Positions 46,204-55,444 of a DNA stretch of 64,000 bases are shown piece by piece. The stretch lies in contig NZ_CP104562.2 of the NCBI RefSeq assembly GCF_025398155.2, positions 5,952,001 to 6,016,000 of the forward strand. Direction: 5' to 3'. The stretch's first letter is position 1. Each line of letters starts with the position of its first letter. This DNA is from Roseateles amylovorans (GTDB lineage Bacteria; Pseudomonadota; Gammaproteobacteria; Burkholderiales; Burkholderiaceae_C). The position numbers and the translations under genes are program-made. Below the pieces are notes generated by a model, which did no database searches, had not been told where the DNA came from, and saw only the letters and a program-made list of their open reading frames with translations.

Positions 46204-47751
46204 ATGAGGCCGACGCTACAGGTACGCCTGTCCCAGCATCTGGCGCTGACGCCTCAGCTCCAGCAGTCCATCCGTCTGCTGCAGTTGTCGACGCTGGAAC
46301 TGCACCAGGAAGTGGAGCAGATGCTGGCCAGCAATCCGCTGCTCGAGACCGATGAAGAGCATGACGCCCCGTTGCCCGCCGCCACCCAGGAACGCCTGAC
46401 CGAACGCGAAGAGCGCGAAGAGCGCAGCGCAGGCACGACCGAGGGCGGCGTGGGCGAGAGCACCGGGGAAACTTCCGGCGACGGGGCAGCGGCCGACGAG
46501 ATCCGCGCCGAGGACTTCGGCACCACCGAGCGCGACGACTGGGAAAACGGCACCGAGGGTGACGACTTCGACGGCATCCGCGAGCAGCCCGCAGGCGCCT
46601 CGCCGGGAAGCGGCGGCGACGACGATGAGCGCCCGGAGACCGAGGCGCCCGACGCGTCGCTCCAGGACGTGCTGCGCGCGCAGATGGCCGGCATGCAGCT
46701 CGACGAGGTCGAGCGCGCCGCGCTGTTGGCGCTGATCGAGTCCCTCAACGACGACGGCTACCTGGAAGACACGCTGGAAGAGCTGGTGGTCGCCTTGCTG
46801 GGCGAGGACGGCGACGAGGAGCAGCGCGAGCAGTTGCTCGCCCACTTCAAATGTGCGCTCAAGTGGCTGCAATCGATGGAGCCCGCCGGTGTCGGGGCGC
46901 GCGAGCTGTCGGAATGCCTGGAGCTGCAGCTTCGCACCCATCCGCGATCGCCCGAGCAGGCGCTGGCGATCGTCATCTGCCGACGCCACCTCGAGTTGCT
47001 GGCCAAGCGCGACTGGCGCCGCCTGATGTCCCTGACCGGCGCGGACGACGAGTTGCTGCGCGGTGCGCAGGCCTTGATCTCCGGTCTGGAGCCCAAGCCC
47101 GGCCGGCGCTATGCCCGCAATGACAACCGGCCGGTGGTGCCCGATGTGATCGTGCAGAAGGCCGGTCGAAACTTCCGGGTGATGATCAATCCGGATGTGC
47201 TGCCCAAGCTGCGCATCAATGATCTCTATGCCCAGGCCCTGCGGGCGACCCGGGGCGGCGTGAGCAACTCGCCCCTGGGTGGCCAGTTGCAGGAGGCGCG
47301 CTGGTTCATCAAGAACATCCAGCAGCGCTTCGACACCATCCTGCGGGTCAGCGAGGCGATCGTCGAACGCCAGCGCGGTTTCTTCACCCATGGCGAACTG
47401 GCGATGAAACCGCTGGTGCTCCGCGAGATCGCCGATGAGCTGGGTCTGCATGAATCGACGATCTCCCGGGTCACGACCGCCAAGTACATGGCCACGCCCT
47501 GGGGCACCTTCGAGCTGAAATACTTCTTCGGCTCCAGTCTCTCCACCGAAGCCGGCGGCAATGCCTCCAGCACCGCCGTGCGGGCGTTGATCAAGCAGTT
47601 CATTGCGGCGGAGGACACCACCAGTCCGCTGTCGGACAGCCAGTTGTCGACCATGCTTGGCGAGCAGGGCATCACCGTGGCCCGGCGCACCGTCGCCAAG
47701 TACCGCGAGGCGCTCAAGCTCGCGCCCGCGAACCTGCGCAAGGCCCGCTGA
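46204..47751 (+). CDS. rpoN: RNA polymerase sigma-54 factor RpoN
   Basis: A 515-residue alternative sigma factor that recognises -24/-12 promoters and needs enhancer-binding activators. Region I is the Gln/Leu-rich LQVRLSQHLALTPQLQQSIRLLQ start; an acidic region II spans about 60-150; the core-binding and helix-turn-helix parts follow. The RpoN box, ARRTVAKYRE, lies near the C terminus (about 494-503). It follows lptB by 15 bp, as in many proteobacteria. The hpf-ptsN-hprK genes that commonly follow it are not here but at 17.6-19.8 kb. Confidence 0.95.
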   Translation: MRPTLQVRLSQHLALTPQLQQSIRLLQLSTLELHQEVEQMLASNPLLETDEEHDAPLPAATQERLTEREEREERSAGTTEGGVGESTGETSGDGAAADEIRAEDFGTTERDDWENGTEGDDFDGIREQPAGASPGSGGDDDERPETEAPDASLQDVLRAQMAGMQLDEVERAALLALIESLNDDGYLEDTLEELVVALLGEDGDEEQREQLLAHFKCALKWLQSMEPAGVGARELSECLELQLRTHPRSPEQALAIVICRRHLELLAKRDWRRLMSLTGADDELLRGAQALISGLEPKPGRRYARNDNRPVVPDVIVQKAGRNFRVMINPDVLPKLRINDLYAQALRATRGGVSNSPLGGQLQEARWFIKNIQQRFDTILRVSEAIVERQRGFFTHGELAMKPLVLREIADELGLHESTISRVTTAKYMATPWGTFELKYFFGSSLSTEAGGNASSTAVRALIKQFIAAEDTTSPLSDSQLSTMLGEQGITVARRTVAKYREALKLAPANLRKAR

Positions 47752-47872
47752 GCAGGCTCGCCCGCCGGCGATCCTGAGGCGGTGGGACAATGCGGCGCTC
47801 GACCCGATCCCGCACGGCCCAGCGCCGCTGACGCCATCGGCTGTTCGTCGATTCTCCCTGCCGCATCGCCCC

Positions 47873-49168
47873 ATGTCCCTGTCCGCGTCCTCGTATCACC
47901 TCTTCCTGCCCTGCCCTGCCGGTGTTGAAGCCTGGCTGGAGGAGGAAGTGCGCGACATCCTCTCCCCCGCCGAATGCCTGCAGGGCCCCAAGGCCTTCCG
48001 GGGCGGCGTGGGCCTGCTGGGCACGCTGGAAGCGGTGATGCGGCTCAATCTGCACAGCCGACTGGCCCAACGGGTGCTGATCGAGGTGGCGCAGGAAGAC
48101 TATCGGCATGAGGACGACATCTATGCCATGGCCCGCCGCATCGACTGGGGCCAGTGGATCTCGCCGGAGCAGACGATCCGCGTGGACACCACCGCCCAGC
48201 GCTCGCCGCTGCACAGCCTGAACTTCGCCACCTTGCGGGTAAAGGACGCGGTCTGCGATGTGCTGCGGGACCAGACCGGCGAACGGCCCAGTGTCGACAC
48301 GCGCTGGCCCGATCTGCCGCTGCAACTGCATCTGACCGAATTCGACGCCACGCTGTATGTCGACAGCTCCGGCGAGCCGCTGTTCAAGCGCGGCTGGCGT
48401 GAGGACAAGGGCGACGCCCCGCTCAAGGAGACCCTGGCCGCGGCCATGTTGGCGGCCGCCGGCTGGAAGGGCACGCCTGAGGAAGGCGGCGCGCTGCACG
48501 ACCCCTGCTGTGGCTCGGGCACCATCGTGGTGGAGGCGGCGACCATTGCCTGCGGCATCGCCCCCGGCATCCAACGCCGATTCGCCTTCGAGAAGCTGCG
48601 CCCCTTCCAGTCGATGCTGCCGGCGTGGCGCCGCATGAAGGACGAGGCCCGCGCCGCCCAGCATGAGCCCGAGGTGCCGCTGTTTGCCAGCGATGTGGCC
48701 TTCCGGATGGTGGACTTCGCCCGACGCAATGCCGAGCGGGCCGGTGTGGCTCAGTACATCCAGTTCAACGGCGGCGACGCGCTGGAGCGTCCGGCACCGA
48801 AGCTGCCGGACGAGCTGCCCGGCACGCTGATGCTGAATCCCCCGTATGGCGAGCGGATCGAAGTCCGCGGCAAGGCGGGCACCGGCTCACGGGCGATGGA
48901 GGACGGACCGCTGTCCGAAGAGCGCGATGCCGGCGACGACTTCTTCCCTCGCCTGGCCTCTCATTGGAAGCGGGCCTACACCCAGCATCCGGCGGGATGG
49001 ACCGCTTGGCTGCTGTGTCCGGAAATGAAACTGCCCAGCAAGATGCGGCTGAAGGAATCGCGCCGCATCCCGATGTGGAACGGCCCGATCGAATGCCGGA
49101 TGTTCAAGTTCGACCTGGTCGCCGGATCGGCGCGTAAGCAAGCGCCGACGACCGAGTCGGAGGACTGA
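47873..49168 (+). CDS. THUMP-domain class I SAM-dependent RNA methyltransferase (RlmL N-terminal type)
   Basis: A 431-residue enzyme predicted to methylate a guanine N2 in 23S rRNA, by likeness to the RlmL half of E. coli RlmKL. An N-terminal ferredoxin-like/THUMP part (1-165) precedes the Rossmann methyltransferase domain with LHDPCCGSGTIVVEAA (SAM binding) and the N2-guanine signature NPPYGER. The ATG at 47873 gives MSLSASSYHLFLPCPAGVEAWL, the usual start. The RlmK-type second domain is absent. Confidence 0.88.
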   Translation: MSLSASSYHLFLPCPAGVEAWLEEEVRDILSPAECLQGPKAFRGGVGLLGTLEAVMRLNLHSRLAQRVLIEVAQEDYRHEDDIYAMARRIDWGQWISPEQTIRVDTTAQRSPLHSLNFATLRVKDAVCDVLRDQTGERPSVDTRWPDLPLQLHLTEFDATLYVDSSGEPLFKRGWREDKGDAPLKETLAAAMLAAAGWKGTPEEGGALHDPCCGSGTIVVEAATIACGIAPGIQRRFAFEKLRPFQSMLPAWRRMKDEARAAQHEPEVPLFASDVAFRMVDFARRNAERAGVAQYIQFNGGDALERPAPKLPDELPGTLMLNPPYGERIEVRGKAGTGSRAMEDGPLSEERDAGDDFFPRLASHWKRAYTQHPAGWTAWLLCPEMKLPSKMRLKESRRIPMWNGPIECRMFKFDLVAGSARKQAPTTESED

Positions 49169-49302
49169 GCCTGAGTCCGATGGCGAGCCGGGGTGCACCC
49201 ACGCCGGCGACGCCTCGTGTGGCGTGCCTCGTGTGACGGGCCGTTGCCGCGAACCATCGGGACGGGGCCTGAGACGATCAAGGACCGAGCGTCCTGGTCC
49301 GC

Positions 49303-50094
49303 TCAGGCGCCGGTGTCGCTCAGGGCCAACCACCCCAGCACGGCCAAGGGTGCGGTATCGGCACGCAGGATGCGCGGGCCGAGCTTCACTGCAGAGAACC
49401 CGCGAGCGCGTGCGGACTGCTCCTCCGCCTCACTGAGCCCGCCCTCCGGTCCGCTGAGCACCAGGATCCGACGTTCGCCTTCGGCGGACTCGGATGGCAC
49501 CTCCGCCAGCGCCGACAGCGGCTGTGCCGCCACCGGACTGAGCAACCAGCGCGGCCCATCGGCCTCGCCCAACTCGGCCAACCAGGCGCCCAGCGTCTTG
49601 ACCGGCGCCACCTGCAGCGGCCGGGTGCGGCCGCACTGCTCGGCCGCCGCAATGGCCACGCCCTGCCAATGGGCGCGCTTCTTCTCGGCGCGGTCGCCGG
49701 TCAAGCGCAGCACCGAGCGTTCGCTCATCAGCGGCTGGATCGCGACGGCGCCGAGTTCGCAGGCTTTCTCGACGATGCCATCCATGCGGTCATTGGCCGG
49801 CATCACCACCGCCAGGGTCACGCGGGGCCGCAGCTCCCTGTCGACCGCATGGCGTTCCCGCAGCACGACCCGGACCTCGGACCGGCTCATGGCGGTGACC
49901 TCGGCGGTCCATTCGTCGCCGCTGCCGTCAAACAGCGTGACCCGATCGCCGGGTTGAAGCCGCAGCACCTGCACATGCCGTGCGGCGCCCGGTGGGAGAT
50001 TGAAGTCGGCGGCCGCTGCCGCGTCAGCCTCCGAGGAGACCGATGACGCGGGAGAAGCTTGGAGCGATTGCTCGACAAAGAGGCGGGCTGGCAC
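49303..50094 (-). CDS. rsmE: 16S rRNA m3U1498 methyltransferase RsmE
   Basis: A SPOUT-fold enzyme that methylates U1498 of 16S rRNA, here 263 residues. The N-terminal PUA-like domain is residues 1-85 (LPPGAARHVQVLRLQPGDRVTLFDGSG) and the SPOUT domain shows the knot motifs ILVLSGPEGGLSEAEE and LGPRILRADTAPLAVLGWL. I prefer the GTG at 50094 (MPARLFVE) because the family starts with an R-L/F-F motif; a GTG at 50136 would add 14 residues and abut the heptamer repeat. The segment of about residues 10-30 is Ser/Ala-rich and longer than usual. Confidence 0.9.
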   Translation of the reverse strand: MPARLFVEQSLQASPASSVSSEADAAAAADFNLPPGAARHVQVLRLQPGDRVTLFDGSGDEWTAEVTAMSRSEVRVVLRERHAVDRELRPRVTLAVVMPANDRMDGIVEKACELGAVAIQPLMSERSVLRLTGDRAEKKRAHWQGVAIAAAEQCGRTRPLQVAPVKTLGAWLAELGEADGPRWLLSPVAAQPLSALAEVPSESAEGERRILVLSGPEGGLSEAEEQSARARGFSAVKLGPRILRADTAPLAVLGWLALSDTGA

Positions 50095-50139
50095 GGCGGG
50101 AATCGTTGGCGGCGAAGGCAGCGGGGCTGCTGCCACACA

Positions 50140-50179
50140 GGAAAGAGGAAAGAGGAAAGAGGAAAGAGGAAAGAGGAAA
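50140..50179. repeat. Heptanucleotide repeat GGAAAGA, about 5.7 copies
   Basis: Five exact GGAAAGA units and a partial sixth lie between the FMN reductase gene and rsmE, ending four bases upstream of the possible rsmE GTG at 50136. A 7-bp unit shifts the frame with each gain or loss, so slippage could matter if translation begins further upstream. Confidence 0.9.
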
Positions 50180-50230
50180 GCGAGGAACGGCGAGCGGCCG
50201 CAGTGGCGCAGCTCGCCTGCAGTCAGCGGA

Positions 50231-50797
50231 TCAGGCCGCCTTCTGCTTGCGGATCCAGGTCGAGAAGGTGGCCAGGAACTTGCGCAGGAACGCTTCGGTG
50301 TCGGGCTTGGCGATCGCCCCGTCCGCCGTGAACATGTCCGCGGCGCCGCCTAGATACATCTCGGGCGTGGGCAGGGTGGCCACATTCAGGCAGACCAGGA
50401 CCTGACGCAGGTGATGGTGGGCGCCGAAACCGCCCAGTCCGCCGGGCGACAGCGTGACCACCGCACCGGGCTTGCCCTCGAAGGCATTCTGGCCGTAGGG
50501 CCGCGAGCCGACATCCAGCGCGTTCTTCAGCGCCGCAGGAATCGACCGGTTGTATTCCGGGCTGACGAAGAGCACCGCATCCGCCGCCTTGATCGCGGCA
50601 CGGAACTCGCCGTAGGGGGCGGGCGGCGCGGCGGCCTCGTCCTCGTTGTAGAACGGCAGATGGCCGATCTCCACGATGCGCAGTGCCAGCTCCGGCGGCG
50701 CCAGGGCCTGCAGCGCCAGGGCCAGCTTGCGGTTGAACGAGGCCTGGCGCAGGCTGCCCACCAGCACCGCAACTTGATAGGGGGTCGAGGTCGACAT
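50231..50797 (-). CDS. NADPH-dependent FMN reductase (ChrR/YieF-like flavodoxin fold)
   Basis: A 188-residue flavoprotein with a flavodoxin-like fold. The FMN phosphate loop is GSLRQASFNRKLA (about 14-26), and the second flavin contact is FVSPEYNRSIPAALKNALD. Related enzymes reduce quinones, chromate or azo compounds and may limit oxidative stress. It is upstream of rsmE on the same strand, with the heptamer repeat between. Confidence 0.9.
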   Translation of the reverse strand: MSTSTPYQVAVLVGSLRQASFNRKLALALQALAPPELALRIVEIGHLPFYNEDEAAAPPAPYGEFRAAIKAADAVLFVSPEYNRSIPAALKNALDVGSRPYGQNAFEGKPGAVVTLSPGGLGGFGAHHHLRQVLVCLNVATLPTPEMYLGGAADMFTADGAIAKPDTEAFLRKFLATFSTWIRKQKAA

Positions 50798-50855
50798 GCA
50801 ATCTCCCGAGAAAAGGACGGCTCAGGGTCAGGACATGCGGTCTCGGTCCCTGAAC

Positions 50856-51398
50856 TCAGTGAAAACCCAGTGTCGCACGCAGTTCATGCGCGGCCGCATC
50901 GCCCTTGGTGGCACGCACCCGGTCCACCACATCCAGCGCCAGCACCTGCAGCTGCGGCAAGTCCTGGCACTGCTCCACCTCCAGGGCCAAGCGGTAGCCC
51001 TTGAGCAGGCCCTGCTGTTTGGCGAAGGTGCTGAGCGCGGTGTAGAGCTGGCCGAAATCCAGCGACGACTGCGGCGCGCCCGCCAGCCGCGACACGGCCG
51101 CCCGTGAGCCCGTCTGGGTCGCCGGACCGCGTGGCGACCCGATGGTCGAGGCCGGGCCCGACAACGGCGCCGGACGACTCAGGGAGGCCAGTGCGGGGGT
51201 CGGCATCACCAGGCGGTGTTGCAGCAGCAATTCCAGATCGGCCGGGGTGGCGCCTTGCACCATGCCCAGCCATTCTTCACCGGTCCTGGTGGCGTCGATC
51301 ACCAACAACAGATTGCGCGCCACCCGCGCCTGCACGAGCGAGCGCGACTTGATCTCCGCTCGCCCGGCCTCTGACTTTTCATAACGTTCTTCTAGCAC
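50856..51398 (-). CDS. Protein of unknown function
   Basis: A 180-residue protein I do not recognise. It starts at a GTG (51398) preceded by a strong GAGGAGGAAG site, which supports a real gene. The N-terminal ~60 residues (KSRSLVQARVARNLLLVIDATRTGEEWLGMVQGATPADLELLLQHRLV) look like a small helical, winged-helix-like module. A Pro/Ser/Gly-rich linker (about 65-105) and a C-terminal helical region (LDFGQLYTALSTFAKQQGLLKGYRLALEVEQ) follow. There is no signal peptide or membrane helix, so it is probably cytosolic. Codon use is like its neighbours. Confidence 0.7.
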   Translation of the reverse strand: MLEERYEKSEAGRAEIKSRSLVQARVARNLLLVIDATRTGEEWLGMVQGATPADLELLLQHRLVMPTPALASLSRPAPLSGPASTIGSPRGPATQTGSRAAVSRLAGAPQSSLDFGQLYTALSTFAKQQGLLKGYRLALEVEQCQDLPQLQVLALDVVDRVRATKGDAAAHELRATLGFH

Positions 51399-51465
51399 GG
51401 CCTTGCTTCCTCCTCAGGAGCGCGAAGCTTAGGCGGTGTGCGCCGCGCAGCCCCCAGGGAAACTG

Positions 51466-53139
51466 CTACTTTTTGTCGCGCAATTCTCGGCGCAGCACCT
51501 TGCCCACCGGTGTTTTCGGGAGTTCGGTGCGGAACTCGATGATCCGCGGGCGCTTGTAGCCAGTGAGGTTGGCTTCGCAGTAGGCCTTCACATCCGCCTC
51601 GGTGAGCGCGGCATTGCGCTTGACGATGACGACCTTGACCGTCTCGCCGGCCTTCTCATCCGGCACGCCCACCGCCGCACATTCCAGAATGCCCGGCATT
51701 TGTGTCAGGACATCCTCGATCTCGTTCGGATAGACGTTGAAGCCGCTGACCAGGATCATGTCCTTCTTGCGGTCCACGATGCGGAAATAGCCCCGCTCGT
51801 CCACGGTGCCGATGTCGCCGGTGCGGAAGAAGCCGTCGGCGGTCATCACCTTGGCGGTTTCGTCCGGACGCTGCCAGTAGCCGGCCATCACCTGCGGGCC
51901 CTTGATGGCGATCTCACCGGCGCCGCCCGCCGGGACTTCCCGGCCATCGTCATCCAGCAGACGCAGTTCGGTACCGGGCAGCGGCAGGCCGATGGAGCCG
52001 GTGTAGGCGGTGCTGTCGGTCGGATTGCAACTGGCCACGGGCGAGGTCTCGGACAGTCCGTAGCCTTCGACGATCGGGCAGCCGGTCTTGTCCAGCCATT
52101 GCTTGGCGGTGGCTTGCTGAACGGCCATGCCGCCGCCCACCGAAATCACCAGGCCGCTCCAGTCCACCGTGCCGAAGGCCGGGTGATGGGCCATGGCCAT
52201 GAACAGCGTGTTGACCGCCGGCAGGCTGTGGAAGCGATGCTGGCTGAGTTCCTTGAAGACCGCGGGCAGGTCGCGCGGATTGGGAATCAGCACATTGCAG
52301 CCGCCCACTCGCATCGACAGCATCAGGTTGGTCGTGAAGCCGAAGATGTGATATAGCGGCAGCGCGCAAATGCTGACCAGCTGTTCATGCTTGGGAATCT
52401 TGCGCAGCGCGGGTTGGTACCAGGCCTCGCACTGCAGCGTGTTGGCCACCAGGTTGCGGTGCAGCAGCACCGCGCCCTTGGACACGCCGGTGGTGCCGCC
52501 GGTGTACTGCAGCACGGCGATGTCGTTGGGCCCCACGGCCGGACGGCGGTATTGCTGGTGGCGGCCCTTGGCCACCGCGTCGTTGAAACGCACCGCGGTG
52601 GGCAGTTCAAACGCCGGGACCAGCTTCTTGACCTTGCGCACCACGTAATTGACGACGGTGCCCTTGATCAGGCCGAGCATGTCGCCCATGGCGGCCAGCA
52701 CCACATGCTTGGTGGGCACATGGGCCATCACCTGCTGCAACGTGGCGGCGAAGTTCTCGACAATGACGATCGCCTTCGCGCCGGCATCCTTGAGCTGGTG
52801 TTCCAGTTCCCGCGGGGTGTAGAGCGGGTTGACGTTGACCACCACAAAGCCCGCACGCAGCACCGCAGCCACGGCGACCGGATACTGCGGCACGTTGGGC
52901 ATCATGATCGCGACGCGATCGCCCTTCTCCAGCCCCAGGCCCTGCAGGTAGGCCGCCAGCGCGCGGGACGCCTCGTCAATCTGCGCGTAGCTGATCGAGC
53001 GGCCCAGCATCTTGTAGGCCGGCCGGTCCGGAAACTGCGCGAACGCGGCTTCCATGAGCTCGATCAGCGAGGGATAGACATCCGCATCGATCTCGGCGGG
53101 CACGCCTGCCGCATAGTGCTTCAGCCAGAGTTTCTCCAT
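51466..53139 (-). CDS. fadD: Long-chain fatty acid-CoA ligase
   Basis: A 557-residue adenylate-forming enzyme that activates fatty acids to acyl-CoA for degradation. The AMP-binding motif is QYTGGTTGVSKGAVLLH, followed by EGYGLSETSP (A5) and the FACS signature around GWLKTGD-type GFFRTGDIGTVDERGYFRIVDRKKDMI. The C-terminal catalytic lysine is in PKTPVGKVLRRELRD. The ATG at 53139 gives MEKLWLKHYAAGVPAEID, typical of FadD. It is followed downstream by the unknown gene at 50856, on the same strand. Confidence 0.95.
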   Translation of the reverse strand: MEKLWLKHYAAGVPAEIDADVYPSLIELMEAAFAQFPDRPAYKMLGRSISYAQIDEASRALAAYLQGLGLEKGDRVAIMMPNVPQYPVAVAAVLRAGFVVVNVNPLYTPRELEHQLKDAGAKAIVIVENFAATLQQVMAHVPTKHVVLAAMGDMLGLIKGTVVNYVVRKVKKLVPAFELPTAVRFNDAVAKGRHQQYRRPAVGPNDIAVLQYTGGTTGVSKGAVLLHRNLVANTLQCEAWYQPALRKIPKHEQLVSICALPLYHIFGFTTNLMLSMRVGGCNVLIPNPRDLPAVFKELSQHRFHSLPAVNTLFMAMAHHPAFGTVDWSGLVISVGGGMAVQQATAKQWLDKTGCPIVEGYGLSETSPVASCNPTDSTAYTGSIGLPLPGTELRLLDDDGREVPAGGAGEIAIKGPQVMAGYWQRPDETAKVMTADGFFRTGDIGTVDERGYFRIVDRKKDMILVSGFNVYPNEIEDVLTQMPGILECAAVGVPDEKAGETVKVVIVKRNAALTEADVKAYCEANLTGYKRPRIIEFRTELPKTPVGKVLRRELRDKK

Positions 53140-53346
53140 TGTTATGTCTCCAAGGTACGGCGCGGATTCTCGCCGATCCCCGGAAGCGCCCCATCAGGGG
53201 ATTCGATACACCGCACAACGCCGGCAAAAGAAACCCAGAAGGCCGCAAATGGAGTCAGAACGGCGCGGGTTGGTACCGGTACACCTTGCGCGCGACACGC
53301 GGAAGCAACCCGGCCGACCCCTTCGCGCCGGGCCCGGGTGGCGGCG

Positions 53347-54768
53347 TCACTCCACCGCCTTGAGCATGTCCTCGACCACCTTCTTGGCGTCGCCGAACAC
53401 CATCATGGTCTTGTCCATGTAGAAGAGTTCATTGTCCAGGCCCGCGTAACCGGCCGCCATCGACCGCTTGTTCACGATCACCGTGCGCGCCTTGTAGGCT
53501 TCCAGGATCGGCATGCCGTAGATGGGACTGCCCTTGGTCAGCGCTGCCGGGTTCACCACATCGTTGGCGCCCAGGATGATGGCCACATCGGTCTGGCCGA
53601 ACTCGGGGTTGATGTCCTCCATCTCATGGACCTGGTCGTAGGGCACTTCGGCCTCGGCCAGCAGGACATTCATGTGGCCCGGCATGCGACCGGCCACTGG
53701 ATGGATCGCATAGCGGACCGTCACCCCCTTGGCGATCAGCTTCTGTGCGAGCTCCTTGACCGCATGCTGGGCGCGGGCCACGGCCAGGCCGTAGCCGGGC
53801 ACGATGATCACGCTCTCCGCATTGCCCAGGATGAAAGCGGCGTCATCGGCACTGCCGCTCTTGACCGGCCGCTGCTGCGTGGCCACCGCCGCTGCACTCG
53901 CCTCGCCGCCGAACCCGCCCAGGATCACGTTGAAGAACGATCGGTTCATCGCCTTGCACATGATGTAGCTCAGGATGGCGCCGGAGCTGCCCACCAGCGA
54001 TCCCGCAATGATCAGCATGCTGTTGTTGAGCGAGAACCCGATGCCCGCGGCGGCCCATCCGGAATAGCTGTTGAGCATCGAGACCACCACCGGCATGTCC
54101 GCGCCGCCGATCGGGATGATCAGCAACACGCCCAGCGCGAAACCGAGCGCCACGACCAGGATGAAATCCATCCAGCTCTGCGAATGCCAGAAGCCAACGA
54201 TGAAGAACGCCGCCGCCAGACCCAGCGCCAGGTTCAGCCAGTGCTGGCCAGGAAAGCTCACTGGCGCGCCCTGGAACAAGCGGAACTTGTACTTGCCGCT
54301 GAGCTTGCCGAATGCGATGACGGAGCCGGAGAACGTCACCGCGCCGATGAAGCAGCCCAGTGCCAGCTCGATGCGGTTGCCGCCCGGGATCGGATCCCCA
54401 TGCACTGCGATGCCGAAGGCATGGGGCTCCGCGACCGCCGCCACCGCAATGCACACCGCAGCGAGGCCGATCATGCTGTGCATGAAGGCGACCAGCTCCG
54501 GCATCTTGGTCATCTCCACCCGCTGGGCCATCACGGTGCCGATGCCACCGCCGACGACCAGGCCGCCCAGCACATAACCCAGCCCCAGCACCTGGCCGTC
54601 GGCCAGTTTGAGGATGAGCGCCCCGGTGGTCAGCACCGCGATCGTCATCCCGACCATGCCGAAGACATTGCCGCGGATCGAGGTGGTCGGATGCGACAAC
54701 CCTTTCAGCGCCTGAATGAAGCACACGCTCGCGATCAGGTACAGCAGCGCGACGAGATTCATGGACAT
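53347..54768 (-). CDS. pntB: NAD(P) transhydrogenase subunit beta
   Basis: A 473-residue inner-membrane subunit of the proton-translocating transhydrogenase, which moves hydride from NADH to NADP+ using the proton gradient. The first ~265 residues form about eight or nine helices; the C-terminal NADP(H)-binding domain has VIIVPGYGLAVARAQHAV, VRYAIHPVAGRMPGHMNVLLAEA and GANDVVNPAA. The ATG at 54768 has GGGGAGA upstream. It is the third gene of a pntAA-pntAB-pntB set, but 226 bp that include a hexamer repeat separate it from pntAB. Confidence 0.96.
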   Translation of the reverse strand: MSMNLVALLYLIASVCFIQALKGLSHPTTSIRGNVFGMVGMTIAVLTTGALILKLADGQVLGLGYVLGGLVVGGGIGTVMAQRVEMTKMPELVAFMHSMIGLAAVCIAVAAVAEPHAFGIAVHGDPIPGGNRIELALGCFIGAVTFSGSVIAFGKLSGKYKFRLFQGAPVSFPGQHWLNLALGLAAAFFIVGFWHSQSWMDFILVVALGFALGVLLIIPIGGADMPVVVSMLNSYSGWAAAGIGFSLNNSMLIIAGSLVGSSGAILSYIMCKAMNRSFFNVILGGFGGEASAAAVATQQRPVKSGSADDAAFILGNAESVIIVPGYGLAVARAQHAVKELAQKLIAKGVTVRYAIHPVAGRMPGHMNVLLAEAEVPYDQVHEMEDINPEFGQTDVAIILGANDVVNPAALTKGSPIYGMPILEAYKARTVIVNKRSMAAGYAGLDNELFYMDKTMMVFGDAKKVVEDMLKAVE

Positions 54769-54816
54769 GCGGTGTTCTCCCCGGTCGATGGCGCGCCCTC
54801 ATGCAGCGCGGCTGAG

Positions 54817-54894
54817 GATGCGGATGCGGATGCGGATGCGAGTGCAAATGCAAATGCAAATGCAAGTGCAAGTGCAAGTGCAGATGCAGATGCC
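54817..54894. repeat. Hexanucleotide repeat inside the pnt operon, 13 units
   Basis: Thirteen contiguous 6-bp units follow the pattern R-R-T-G-C-R: GATGCG x4, AGTGCA, AATGCA x3, AGTGCA x3, GATGCA, GATGCC. They occupy 78 bp of the 226-bp space between pntAB and pntB. Confidence 0.9.
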
Positions 54895-54994
54895 GCCGAA
54901 ACTGCGGCTGAGCACGCCCCCTGCGGCCAGGCGCGCGCGGCCCGATGTCCGACAGAAGGCGCCTGCCGTCGCGCAGCAGGCCAATGACGATGGC

Positions 54995-55294
54995 TCATTG
55001 CTTGCGCTCCTTCTTCTTGAACATCTCCAGCATCCGTCGGGTGACGAGGAAGCCGCCGAAGACATTCACCGCCGCCAGCGCCACCGCAAAGGTGCCCATG
55101 AACTTGCCCAGCGGGGTCTCGGTGAGCGCGGCGGCCAGCATTGCGCCGACGATGACGATCGCCGAGATGGCATTGGTCACCGCCATCAGCGGGGTGTGCA
55201 GGGCCGGGGTGACGGTCCAGACGACGTGATAACCGACGTAGATCGCCAGCACGAAGATCGTCAGGTTGATCAGGGTGGGAGAGACGGCATCCAT
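54995..55294 (-). CDS. pntAB: NAD(P) transhydrogenase membrane subunit alpha part 2
   Basis: A 99-residue inner-membrane protein with three helices (about 7-27, 38-60, 65-88), corresponding to the C-terminal membrane part of E. coli PntA. In this split form it is a separate gene. A clear AGGAGG precedes the ATG at 55294. The C terminus (MLEMFKKKERKQ) is basic and cytosolic. Confidence 0.94.
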   Translation of the reverse strand: MDAVSPTLINLTIFVLAIYVGYHVVWTVTPALHTPLMAVTNAISAIVIVGAMLAAALTETPLGKFMGTFAVALAAVNVFGGFLVTRRMLEMFKKKERKQ

Positions 55295-55444
55295 GAGAGA
55301 AACCTCCTGTGAGCGGTGGATTCGGTGAACCGTGGCCGGGTACCGATCGATTCGAGGGCGCGGGATCCCGCAGAGACTGGGGGCTGTCGATCGTCCTTTC
55401 GGATTCCGACCGGCCTGGGCCTGCGGGGCTCGACGTCGCGTCGA

